A DNA stretch of 64,000 bases from Candidatus Gastranaerophilales bacterium (GCA_910587375.1 CAJULR010000031.1:1-64000); one strand, 5' to 3'. Shown: positions 8,197 to 15,840, counted from the stretch's first letter. A program made the numbers and translations. Notes: generated by a model from the sequence alone, not told the origin.

Positions 8197-8433
8197 TTAT
8201 TTTCTGCGGATTATCTCTTGTGCGCTATCGAGTTCTTTTGAGGTTAATTCTGCAATAAGCGCGCTTTCGGGGCAGTTTTCGTTTGCAAAACAAGTAAGAA
8301 GATTATTTAAGGTTTTTAAGTTTGCGATAATTTCTTCGATATCAAGAAGCTGGTCTTTGAGTTTAAAAATAGTATCATCTTTTGAATCTTTTTGGCGTTC
8401 AGGCACTTTTTGGCTGCTTTTTTGGTTTTGCAT
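8197..8433 (-). CDS. Small helical protein, function unknown
   Basis: 78 residues. The N terminus is charged and Lys/Gln-rich, followed by a long predicted helix with heptad-like hydrophobics (FKLKDQLLDIEEIIANLKTLNNLL), then CFANENCPESALIAEL. Two Cys residues seven apart could bind metal or pair. GGAGAAACC lies just before the ATG. No family is recognised. Confidence 0.5.
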   Translation of the reverse strand: MQNQKSSQKVPERQKDSKDDTIFKLKDQLLDIEEIIANLKTLNNLLTCFANENCPESALIAELTSKELDSAQEIIRRK

Positions 8434-8509
8434 GGGTTTCTCCTTAACTAAGTTTTAACTATGTATATAATATATTAAAAACTGAATTTTTTTTATATAG
8501 TGTAACTAA

Positions 8510-8539
8510 TTAGTATAAAAACTTAATAAAAGTTATAAT
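8510..8539 (+). promoter_or_regulatory. Promoter with perfect -10 close to the start codon
   Basis: TATAAT at 8534-8539, with a weak -35 (TTAGTA, 8510-8515) 18 bp upstream. The ATG follows only 6 bp after the -10 box and there is no Shine-Dalgarno sequence, so the message may be leaderless. Confidence 0.5.
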
Positions 8540-8545
8540 TTAAAC

Positions 8546-8728
8546 ATGAGGAAAAAAATATTAAAACTTGGAAAGACAAGTTATTGCATAACTTTAAGCC
8601 CGACGTTTCTTGAACTTTTGGGGATAGAAAATCCGAAAGAAGCGCACAAATATACGCTGGATGTATCGTTTAAAAATAATTCCTTAATTCTTAAAAACCC
8701 TGTAAAAACAGAGGACGAAGAGGAATAA
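8546..8728 (+). CDS. AbrB/MazE-like small DNA-binding or antitoxin-type protein
   Basis: 60 residues starting RKKILKLGKTSYCITLSPTFLELLGI and ending in a strand-rich part and an acidic tail. The pattern (KLGKSS..ITLSP.FLE.LGI, then an L..KNP strand) matches the swapped-hairpin AbrB/SpoVT fold used by small repressors and antitoxins. No toxin gene accompanies it. It is flanked by a promoter and a terminator, so it is a single-gene unit. Confidence 0.55.
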   Translation: MRKKILKLGKTSYCITLSPTFLELLGIENPKEAHKYTLDVSFKNNSLILKNPVKTEDEEE

Positions 8729-8730
8729 AA

Positions 8731-8763
8731 AATTGAGGCTCCCGGTTTGGACCCTCAATTTTT
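8731..8763. terminator. Bidirectional terminator between the AbrB-like gene and serS
   Basis: AAAATTGAGG and CCTCAATTTTT form a roughly 10-bp stem around a 13-nt loop, with A- and T-rich flanks. It serves both converging genes. Confidence 0.75.
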
Positions 8764-8784
8764 GGTAAAAAGTTGTTTGGTAGG

Positions 8785-10047
8785 TTATATAATATCAAAC
8801 CCTGTGTATTTGCGGAGTACTTCAGGAACGATAATGTGGCCGTTTTCTGTTTGGAAGTTTTCGCAAATTGCGGCCAAAGTTCTTCCGACAGCAAGGCCTG
8901 AGCCATTCAAAGTGTGCACAAATTCAATGCTTCCGTCCTTTCTCCTGAAGCGAATGTTTGCGCGGCGCGCCTGGTAATCGCCGAAGTTTGAACAGCTTGA
9001 AATTTCTTTGTATGCGTTGTAGGATGGCATCCAAACTTCTAAATCGTAGCATTTTTTGGCAGAAAACCCTATGTCGCCCGTTGAAAGGCAAACGCGTCTG
9101 TAAGGGAGGCCTAAAAGTTCCAGCACATTTTCAGCGTCCCTGGTTAATTTTTCGTGCTCTTCTGCGGATTGTTCGGGCTTTGTTAATTTTACAAGCTCAA
9201 CCTTGTTAAATTGGTGCTGGCGGATGAGCCCCCTTGTGTCTTTTCCGGCAGAACCAGCTTCGCGCCTGAAACAGGGGGTGTATGCTGTCATATATTTTGG
9301 CAAGCTCTCTTCATCCAAAATTTCGTCCTGATAAATGTTTGTAACGGGAACTTCCGCAGTCGGGATTAAATACAAATCCTCATCAACGCATTTAAACATA
9401 TCTTCTTTAAATTTTGGCAATTGTCCTGTTCCTGTCATAGTTTTTGAATTTGCCATAACGGGGGGCAAAATTTCTTCATAGCCGCGTGTTTGGGTGTGCG
9501 TATCAAGGAAGAAATTTATAATAGCGCGCTCAAGCCTTGCGCCTTTGCCACGATAAAGCGTAAACCTTGTGTGAGCAAGCTTTACACCCCTTTCAAAATC
9601 GAGCATATTTAATTCAGGGCATAAATCCCAGTGTGCCTTGAGTTCAAAATCAGCTTTTGTGGGCTCGCCCCATCTTTTAACTTCAACGTTTGTGCTGTCA
9701 TCCGGGCCGATTGGAATTTCCGGGTCCGGCGTGTTTGGAATGAATAAAAGTGCTTCTCTTTGTTTTAAATCAAGCTCGTTCAAGGTTTCTTCAAGCTTTT
9801 TTACATCTTCCCCAAGCTGTCTGATTTCAGCCTGGATTTCTGTTGTATCAATGCCTTCTTTTTTCATCGCGCCGATTTTGTTTGATTCTTGTTTTCTTTT
9901 GGCGCGAAGTTCATCTGCCTGAAATTGAATTTTGCGTCTTTCGTTATCAATTTCTAAAACCGCGTCTACAGAGAGATTTGGGTTTCTTCTTTTTAAAAGT
10001 TCGTTGATTTTTTCAGGATTTTCTCTGATTAATTTAATGTCAAGCAT
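8785..10047 (-). CDS. serS: Seryl-tRNA synthetase
   Basis: 420 residues, normal length. It charges tRNA-Ser (and tRNA-Sec) with serine. An N-terminal coiled-coil arm (about 25-105) is followed by the class II catalytic core with motif 2 (TPCFRREAGSAGKDTRGLIR) and motif 3 (NGSGLAVGRTLAAICEN). AAGGA precedes the ATG. The start overlaps the stop of rluB by 8 bp, so the two are co-transcribed. Confidence 0.96.
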   Translation of the reverse strand: MLDIKLIRENPEKINELLKRRNPNLSVDAVLEIDNERRKIQFQADELRAKRKQESNKIGAMKKEGIDTTEIQAEIRQLGEDVKKLEETLNELDLKQREALLFIPNTPDPEIPIGPDDSTNVEVKRWGEPTKADFELKAHWDLCPELNMLDFERGVKLAHTRFTLYRGKGARLERAIINFFLDTHTQTRGYEEILPPVMANSKTMTGTGQLPKFKEDMFKCVDEDLYLIPTAEVPVTNIYQDEILDEESLPKYMTAYTPCFRREAGSAGKDTRGLIRQHQFNKVELVKLTKPEQSAEEHEKLTRDAENVLELLGLPYRRVCLSTGDIGFSAKKCYDLEVWMPSYNAYKEISSCSNFGDYQARRANIRFRRKDGSIEFVHTLNGSGLAVGRTLAAICENFQTENGHIIVPEVLRKYTGFDII

Positions 10048-10777
10048 TGTCTTCTTCCTTATTCACTATTTTTTCTATATAAGTTCTCAATTCCTTTATT
10101 TGCTTTGGTTTCAGGGGTTTGAACTGCCCCTTCTTAAGCCCCGTAAGTTCAATTGTCGCGTGGCGAATTCTTTTTAACGACACAACATTATGCCCCAAAA
10201 ACTCAATCATTCTGCGGATTTGGCGGTTCATTCCCTGGTATAATGTCATCTCCAGAAGGCTTTCCTTGTTTGTAGCCTCTAAAAGCTCCACATCTGCGTA
10301 TGCAACCTTGCCTTTTTCAATTTCAATTCCCTTTGCAAGGGTTTCAAGGTCTGCCTTGGTTAATTTCGCGTCGACCGTTACCCGATAAACCTTTGATACC
10401 TTGATTGAAGGGTGGGTAAGGTCATAGATTAAATCGCCGTCATTTGTGAGGATTATAAGCCCGGAAGAGTCCTTATCCAGCCTGCCTACAGGTTTCATGG
10501 ATTGCATTGTATCAGGAAGCAGGTCATAAATTGTTTTTCGACCTTTTTCATCAGAAGCCGTTGTGATGTAGCCTGCGGGCTTGTAAAACCTGAAATATTC
10601 AAAGTTTTTGCCGCGCACAAGCTTGTCATCCACATAAACTTTATCTTTGCGGCGAATTTCAAAGCCAAGCATAGTAACAACTTCGCCGTTTACTTTTACT
10701 CTGCCTGCCTGAATAAGCTCATCGGCCTTGCGTCTTGAGGCAATGCCGGTTTGCGCTATGTATTTATTTATCCTCAT
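10040..10777 (-). CDS. rluB: 23S rRNA pseudouridine synthase, RsuA/RluB/RluE type
   Basis: 245 residues from the ATG at 10777. An S4 RNA-binding domain occupies 1-47 (MRINKYIAQTGIASRRKADE). The catalytic domain carries GRLDKDSSGLIILTND with the active Asp, and later EMTLYQGMNRQIRRM. The product isomerises a specific uridine in rRNA or a related RNA; choosing RluB over RsuA or RluE is tentative. The open frame extends upstream into cassette E because no stop intervenes, but the family N terminus begins at this Met, so the extension is an accident. Confidence 0.85.
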   Translation of the reverse strand: MRINKYIAQTGIASRRKADELIQAGRVKVNGEVVTMLGFEIRRKDKVYVDDKLVRGKNFEYFRFYKPAGYITTASDEKGRKTIYDLLPDTMQSMKPVGRLDKDSSGLIILTNDGDLIYDLTHPSIKVSKVYRVTVDAKLTKADLETLAKGIEIEKGKVAYADVELLEATNKESLLEMTLYQGMNRQIRRMIEFLGHNVVSLKRIRHATIELTGLKKGQFKPLKPKQIKELRTYIEKIVNKEEDNA

Positions 10778-10852
10778 AGCCTTTATTTTAGCACAAAATG
10801 CTGTAGTGTGAGTTAATTTCTTGCCCGTTTTGTATTTATTACAGGGCGTGAG

Positions 10853-11083
10853 GTTCAAATCCAGGACACAGCGCACAGTAAAGGCGTTCGTGGGAAGGTT
10901 GTTGTTAGTCGGGTACAGTGTACCATTCTGCAAGTTCGGGCTGTAATAGTTGCTGCCGTTAGGTGTGCCTGTCCATACGTGGTACGGGTAGCAGTTGTTA
11001 CCGTTTGCGCCCGGGCAGCCGCCGCTCAAGTTGTAGCACCGCAAGGCGCCGTAACCTGAATTCTGGTCACAGAGCTGTCTGCA
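10853..11083 (-). repeat. Cassette E, array 2: lectin-like C-terminal domain fragment
   Basis: The minus strand encodes QLCDQNSGYGALRC, SGGCPG, NNCYP, VWTGT, SNYY..NLQNG and VRCVLDLN. It belongs to the array 2 subtype (SGGCPG and DLN endings; array 1 has SSGCPG or SGCPG and DLT). It runs in frame into rluB without a stop. It is preceded by Thr-rich and Cys-containing sequence from another short open stretch, not by a signal peptide or pilin stem. Confidence 0.7.
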
Positions 11084-11198
11084 GGATTGTGTTTTGGCTT
11101 CTGTGGGTGCTTTGCAAAAATTTGTTTCACTAATGTTACCACAAATTTTGCTTACATCCTGCGTTGCCGTTGTGGTAGTTTTTGCACCGGCTTTACGC

Positions 11199-11431
11199 AT
11201 TCAAATCCAGGACACAGCGCACAGTACGGGCACGGGTAGGAACGTGCGACTCTTGTTTGAATGAACCATTGTTCAATGGAAAGTCGTAGTAATTACTGCC
11301 TGTAATCGTGCCTGACCACACATAGTTCGGGTAGCAGTTGTTATCGCTGGAGCCCGGGCAGCCGCCGCTCAGATTCCTGCACTGTAAGGCGCCGTAACTT
11401 GCACTTGAACTGCCGTCGCAGAGCTGTTGTC
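11199..11431 (-). repeat. Cassette F, array 2: lectin-like C-terminal domain fragment
   Basis: The minus strand encodes QQLCDGSSSASYGALQC, NLSGGCPG, DNNCYP, VWSGT, SNYY..PLNNG and VRCVLDLNA, then a stop. It is in the same frame as the end of cassette G, joined by the linker LYPQKNYRQQ, and is out of frame with E. It has three extra residues before YGAL compared with the other copies. Confidence 0.7.
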
Positions 11432-11453
11432 TGTAGTTTTTCTGCGGGTATAA

Positions 11454-11633
11454 GTTCAAATCCAGGACACAGCGCACACCAAAGGCGTAGGTAACATCGC
11501 GACCTCCAGACTCTTGTTTAAGTGTACCACTGCCCAGGTTGTAGTCATAGTGCTTAGTGGTTGAGCCTTCATACAGGCTTCCTGACCATATTATGTTCGG
11601 GTAGCAGTTGCTACCGCTTGCGCCTGGGCAGCC
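11454..11633 (-). repeat. Cassette G, array 2: truncated lectin-like domain fragment
   Basis: The unit begins at GCPG and lacks the LCD..YGALQC third. It continues as SNCYP, IWSGS, an unusually long insert (LYEGSTTKHYDY), LGSG and VRCVLDLN. A TAG stop lies six codons upstream in frame. The 5' end therefore looks deleted, with CACATTGAAAA-type leader sequence joined directly to the middle of the domain. Confidence 0.68.
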
Positions 11634-11764
11634 TGTTCGTATGTCCCGCTAACTTTTCAATGTGCAGCTGTGTCTGAAATGGTGATTGGGCGGGTGGTTT
11701 GGCAGGGCAATGTACACTTTCCCCCGCGGCAGCCAAAATAATTCAGCATAAAACCATTCAAAAT

Positions 11765-11827
11765 GGCCCCGCCTTGACGATTTGAATTCCCCTTCTGTCA
11801 AAACCCGTGGGCCTTGGCACTCTAAGG
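11765..11827 (-). repeat. 63-bp block shared upstream of both cassette arrays, copy 2
   Basis: Ungapped match to 1529-1591, 57 of 63 identical. It lies about 130 bp upstream of cassette G in the reading direction; copy 1 lies a similar distance from cassette D. Confidence 0.75.
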
Positions 11828-11938
11828 TTTTTCTTATGTTTATAATATCCTGAAAGCCTATATTTTGGCAAATTGTAAAACAAACTTTGTAAATGCAGTT
11901 TCGTTGGGTATATATGCTCAACCTGTCTGCAAAGAAAA

Positions 11939-11966
11939 GGGGCGCAAAGGTTACAAAACGCGCCCC
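11939..11966 (-). terminator. Terminator of the glycine-rich prepilin gene
   Basis: GGGGCGC (11939-11945) and GCGCCCC (11960-11966) form a GC stem followed on the minus strand by CTTTTC. It separates the prepilin transcript from array 2. Confidence 0.65.
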
Positions 11967-12019
11967 GAAAAGTTGTTCATCTAAAATCTTGATTAATTAT
12001 CTGCTATTCAATGAACAGC

Positions 12020-12110
12020 CGTCATCCTGAACTTGATTCAGGATCTCATGGTTTTTTGCAAAACCTTTCTGGATTGCTTCGTCGCTGTCGCAACGCTTGC
12101 AATGACGATT
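12020..12110. repeat. Two adjacent dispersed repeats (TCCTGAA..TTCAGGA type and CGTCATTGC type)
   Basis: The palindromic repeat at 12020-12048 reads CATCCTGAACTTGATTCAGG then ATCTC. Related copies are at 14925-14951, 14961-14988 and 15060-15088. The neighbouring segment, CTGGATTGCTTCGTCGCTGT then CGCAACGCTTGCAATGACG, is an inverted copy of the repeat at position 1. Confidence 0.75.
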
Positions 12111-12151
12111 GTCCATTCAAGCCGTGCCAGAGGCCCAATGGCCCCGAAACA

Positions 12152-15100
12152 TTATATCGACACTCCTTTGTATTCAATGATTACAAAGCCATCGCCGCCG
12201 TTTCCGCCAATTCCGCCCGTTTCATCTACAACGGAGCCGCCGCCCCCGCCGCCGCCGAATGTGCCGTTTTTGCCATGAGGGGTGTTTGCGGCCCCGCTGC
12301 AGGTTATGCCGGACATTAACGTTGTAAGGTTTCCGCCGCAGCCGCCTAAAATGGGCCCTGCAACTGTTCCGTCTTTTGCTTTAACGTATGTGGCCCAGGT
12401 TTCGTCTGTGTTTTGGTATAATTGTTCCAAATATCCGCCAATTCCGCCATAGGTGGGCGTTGCCGCCTGCCCTTTGGTTTGGGGGTCAGAGCAATTTGCG
12501 TATTTTCCCGTGCCATCGCAGGGCAAAAGCTTTTCTTTTGCGTGTTCTGCTATGCCCATTCCGCCGTCATTTCCGCGCAGGCCGCCTTTTGCCGTTGCGT
12601 ATGTGCCGAATTTTGAAGCTGTGCCGTTGCCATCTCCTGTCACTTTTCCGCCGTCGCCGATTGTAATTGGGATTTCGGTTCCTGCTTTAAGGTTTGATAT
12701 GTATTTTGTGACAAGTTCGCCCGTGGTGCCGCCCCCGCCGTTGGTTCCGCCATATTCAAAATAGATATAGCCGCTTGCCCCCGCGGCGCCCGCGCCAAAA
12801 CCGTCATTCAGGGTTTGTGCGCCCGCTCCGCCGCCCCCGCCTGCGCCATAGTTTGTTAAAAGCGGCGTGTTCCCGTTTTTAACCGTGTTTCCGCCTGCTC
12901 CTCCGTTTTGGGCTTCGCCTTTCATATTCATGCTTGCGCCGCCCCCGCCGCCAAAGCCTTTGTTTAAGAGGTCTGTGGAGAGTTTGCCGTCATCCCCGCC
13001 CTTGGTGTCGAAGGTGGTTCCTGTCCAGTTGTTGTCCAAAATGTTTACGGTTCTTTTGGCTCCTCCGGCGGACACTGCGGTTTCAGAGGATGAATATCTT
13101 CCTGCAAGGCCACCTTCTGCGCGCGCAAGGATTTCGCCGTTTGATTTCCTTGAAATTGTTGTGGCAAGGCCTGGATCGCCGTCTTTTCCTGCTGTTGTTC
13201 TTGAAACGCCTCCACGGCCGACTGTAAACACAAGGGTTTCGCCGGGTGTGACAGAAATTTCGCCCACGGTAATCTGTCCTGCGCCCCCGCCTCCGCCGCC
13301 ATTTGCGGGCATGTCATATTCGCAATAGAAAGCTTTAGGGTTTGCGGGAATATCTGCTGAAATATTGAATTTTATCGCTCCGGGTTTACCTGAAGTTCTT
13401 GCGTTTCCGCCGTTACAATATTCTGAACCAAAGGTATTCCCTGAAATGGTACCACCAGAGCTGCCACTTCCATTTGAGGATTTTCCGCCACTAACCGTTC
13501 CACCTCTGCCATAGCCATTACCCCAATTTGTTGAAGATGTTGCGCTACCTCCTGCGCCTCCTCCAGCACCCCCACCACCGCCACCACCTCCAGGTGTGCA
13601 TTCGCTATGACCGCTGCATTTATAAAGGCCTCCTGCTCCTCCACCACCTCCAGGGGCCTCAAAAATTTTTACATTGCCATTTTTTATCAATGTGGCTCCA
13701 CCGCCACCTCCACCTGCAGAGCTGCATCCGCCAGCACCCCCACCCCCACCTCCAAAGCCTAGATTGCCATCTCCACCTCCGCCGCTACCTCCTCTATTGG
13801 CTGTAGCATTAGAACAAGGCCCTACATTGCCGCCATTTCCCCCGGAAGCATAACCAGTGCCTCCGGAAATAGTATTTGAACCTGTTATTGCGTCGCTACC
13901 ATTTTTACCACTACCGCCACCATAACCACCCTTTCCGAAGCAAGTGTTGTCTGTAATGCTTAAGTAATTTCCACCTAAAGCTACTCCTAAATATCCACCT
14001 GTTCCCCCGTATCCAAAACCAGTGCAATTTGTATAGGCTCCACCACCGCCACCTGCTCCAAAACCACCATCTCCACCTTTTTCTTTTGCATAGGCGGTGC
14101 CACCATATCCTCCTCCACCGCCAACTCTGATTATTATGTTTGTTGCGTTTTCGGTTATTGTAATTGTTTTGTTTTCAATATATGCACCAGAACCAGCCCC
14201 GCCTTGGGAGGCACAATTCTCATGCCCTATACCCCCTCCCCCGCCTCCGCCGCCGCAAGCGTAAAGATTTGTAAACTTAACACCACCCTCTGCGGAAGCA
14301 TAATATTTCGAAAGTTTAACATTTGGTGATATTTCTTTGCCATCCTCCGAATCAATCCATTTTGTTTTGCCTGAAGCAGCGCAGGGCTCTGCCAAAGCGG
14401 GTGATTTATAATCATCTGAAACTTTAATTAAATCCGTTAATTTATATTCGCCGGGCTCTTTCTTTTCAACTGCCTGGTTATTGATTTTAAACGCAGGAGT
14501 TGCGCCATATGCTGTGCCGACGCCGACGCCGCCGGAGGCTCCGCCACCGCCGCCACCGAGCATGAATATGCGAAGTTTTGTAACACCTTCAGGAACTGTC
14601 CATGACTTGCTTGTTGTAATTTCTTGTTTGCCGTAGAATGAGTTGCCGCCTGCGCCTCCGCCGCCCATAAGGGTGACTTTTACGTTGTTAACGTCGTTTG
14701 GCACGTTGAAAGTTTTATCCTCCGTGTCTTTTGTAAAGATTTGTAACACGGCGTCTTTATCGTATTGGGCGGCGCCAACGCCAGAGATGTTGATTTTTGC
14801 TTCATCCATGCGCTTTGTCATTACGGGGGCAAGGGCCGCAAGCAATAATGAGGCGACCAATAGGGCCATAAGCATTTCAACAAGGGAGAAGGCAGAGCAG
14901 GTTTTTAATGTGCAGCTGTCATTCTGAACTTGTTTCAGAATCTGTAATAGTCCCTGTTTGAGACCCTGAATCAAGTTCAGGGTGACGCGGGGGAGGGAGA
15001 AGGCAGCATGGGATGATGTTGGGTTAAAACCCAACCTACGGGCTTTCCTATCACAACCTTGAGATCCTGAAACAAGTTCAGGATGACAAAGTCGGCCCCT

Positions 15101-15406
15101 GTTCATTGGTTGAGCAGCCGTCATTGCGAGCGACCAACGGGAGCGCGGCAATCCAGAAAGGGTGGACGCGGAAAGAGTTGTTTTAAGGGCTTTCCATGGG
15201 TTCCGCAAGTTCTCGCTGGATTGCTTCGGCCGCTGTCGCTTTACCTCGCAATGACGCGGCCAACCAAACGCTTTGTGTAAAACCCTTGCAATGACGGTGT
15301 CCGCCCCTTGCGTTTCAGCTAAGGTCTTTGCAATGACGCGGCTGGTTACCCAATCAGGTAATACCTGCGCAGGCAGGTTGCCTGTATAATTATCTACAGT
15401 ATTCAT
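12152..15406 (-). CDS. Giant glycine-rich prepilin-like protein with a repeat-built leader
   Basis: 1084 residues. After about 168 residues comes a class III (type IV pilin/pseudopilin) signal: SAFSLVEMLMALLVASLLLAA, with Glu at +5 relative to Phe, then PVMTKRMDEAKINI. The remaining roughly 880 residues are extremely rich in Gly runs (GGGGGGG) alternating with short polar or strand segments, ending GGDGFVIIEYKGVSI. A long surface fibre or adhesin assembled by a type IV-pilus/T2SS-like machine is inferred. The start at 15406 has AAGGAG eight bases upstream. Residues about 19-165 translate dispersed repeats (HPELVSGSQG, LNLIQGL and similar), giving an abnormally long leader. An internal start cannot be excluded. 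Confidence 0.72.
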   Translation of the reverse strand: MNTVDNYTGNLPAQVLPDWVTSRVIAKTLAETQGADTVIARVLHKAFGWPRHCEVKRQRPKQSSENLRNPWKALKTTLSASTLSGLPRSRWSLAMTAAQPMNRGRLCHPELVSGSQGCDRKARRLGFNPTSSHAAFSLPRVTLNLIQGLKQGLLQILKQVQNDSCTLKTCSAFSLVEMLMALLVASLLLAALAPVMTKRMDEAKINISGVGAAQYDKDAVLQIFTKDTEDKTFNVPNDVNNVKVTLMGGGGAGGNSFYGKQEITTSKSWTVPEGVTKLRIFMLGGGGGGASGGVGVGTAYGATPAFKINNQAVEKKEPGEYKLTDLIKVSDDYKSPALAEPCAASGKTKWIDSEDGKEISPNVKLSKYYASAEGGVKFTNLYACGGGGGGGGIGHENCASQGGAGSGAYIENKTITITENATNIIIRVGGGGGYGGTAYAKEKGGDGGFGAGGGGGAYTNCTGFGYGGTGGYLGVALGGNYLSITDNTCFGKGGYGGGSGKNGSDAITGSNTISGGTGYASGGNGGNVGPCSNATANRGGSGGGGDGNLGFGGGGGGAGGCSSAGGGGGGATLIKNGNVKIFEAPGGGGGAGGLYKCSGHSECTPGGGGGGGGAGGGAGGSATSSTNWGNGYGRGGTVSGGKSSNGSGSSGGTISGNTFGSEYCNGGNARTSGKPGAIKFNISADIPANPKAFYCEYDMPANGGGGGGAGQITVGEISVTPGETLVFTVGRGGVSRTTAGKDGDPGLATTISRKSNGEILARAEGGLAGRYSSSETAVSAGGAKRTVNILDNNWTGTTFDTKGGDDGKLSTDLLNKGFGGGGGASMNMKGEAQNGGAGGNTVKNGNTPLLTNYGAGGGGGAGAQTLNDGFGAGAAGASGYIYFEYGGTNGGGGTTGELVTKYISNLKAGTEIPITIGDGGKVTGDGNGTASKFGTYATAKGGLRGNDGGMGIAEHAKEKLLPCDGTGKYANCSDPQTKGQAATPTYGGIGGYLEQLYQNTDETWATYVKAKDGTVAGPILGGCGGNLTTLMSGITCSGAANTPHGKNGTFGGGGGGGSVVDETGGIGGNGGDGFVIIEYKGVSI
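14880..15350. repeat. Cluster of dispersed repeats inside the prepilin leader
   Basis: Contains three palindromic TCCTGAA/TTCAGGA-type repeats (about 14925-14951, 14961-14988 and 15060-15088), several CGTCATTGC/GCAATCCAG repeats (15119-15160, 15220-15255 and fragments at 15287 and 15325) and GGGTTTTAACCC-type palindromic DNA near 15021-15053. A 12-nt direct repeat TGCCTTCTCCCT (minus strand) brackets 14885-15005. All of it stays in frame with the pilin stem. Confidence 0.75.
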
Positions 15407-15514
15407 ATCTATATCTCCTTAATATTTGCTATCTATTATTTAGCAATAATAAAACATGAATAGCAAATTTTTATAAAATTGTCAATTGATATAAATAAAG
15501 GTAGCATTGTTACG

Positions 15515-15727
15515 ATGTTAAATATCAAGCAGGAAATTCAAATAATTCTTTTAAAATGCGGTATGTCAATGAGGAAACTTATTGTAAAAATGAATGCCGC
15601 AGGCTATAAAATGCCTGCTTCAAGCGGTCTTTCCGTGTTGTTTTCAAGAAAGAGAATTCGGTTTGAAACCGTTCAGGAAATTTTGGATTTTTTGGGGTAT
15701 GAACTTCAAATAGTTAAAAAGGGTTAA
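15515..15727 (+). CDS. Small XRE-like helix-turn-helix protein
   Basis: 70 residues from the ATG at 15515 (a frame opening at a TTG at 15479 is less likely). NIKQEIQIILLKCGMSMRKL is a first helix plus turn, and the remaining helices (SGLSVLFSRKRIRFETVQEILDFLGYEL) have the layout of short XRE-type regulators. It is divergently placed beside the prepilin gene, 108 bp from its start, so it could regulate it; this is inference from position. Confidence 0.6.
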   Translation: MLNIKQEIQIILLKCGMSMRKLIVKMNAAGYKMPASSGLSVLFSRKRIRFETVQEILDFLGYELQIVKKG

Positions 15728-15840
15728 GCATACAGCTTCTTCCCCTGTATTCTGTTGTTTAAAAAATAAAATTAAGATTGTATTAAGGCTGAAGAAAACT
15801 GTGCTAAGATATACTTAATAGAAGAATTAGAGGGGGAATT

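Larger units (their letters stand above)
11634..12151. other. Gene-free leader of array 2 with repeats and a terminator
   Basis: Holds the second copy of the 63-bp shared block (11765-11827), a strong hairpin (11939-11966), a palindromic CATCCTGAACTTGATTCAGG-type repeat (12020-12048) and a CGTCATTGC-type repeat (about 12068-12110). A 90-codon open frame on the minus strand (11649-11921) crosses the shared block in a different frame and has no family features, so it is not called as a gene. Confidence 0.6.

Noticed and set aside
11649..11921. 90-codon minus-strand frame upstream of array 2
   Set aside because: It crosses the 63-bp shared block in a frame that is not kept in copy 1, and has no motif or convincing ribosome site.
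12011..12319. Plus-strand frames starting in the HPELDSGSH-type repeat
   Set aside because: They translate dispersed palindromic repeats and the antisense of the glycine-rich gene.
12453..14927. Pro-rich plus-strand frames opposite the glycine-rich gene
   Set aside because: Poly-Pro and PPAPPP runs are the antisense of GGG codons; the minus strand has the pilin signal and ribosome site.
15479..15514. TTG start for the small HTH protein
   Set aside because: The HTH domain begins right after the ATG at 15515; the extension has no domain content and no better ribosome site.
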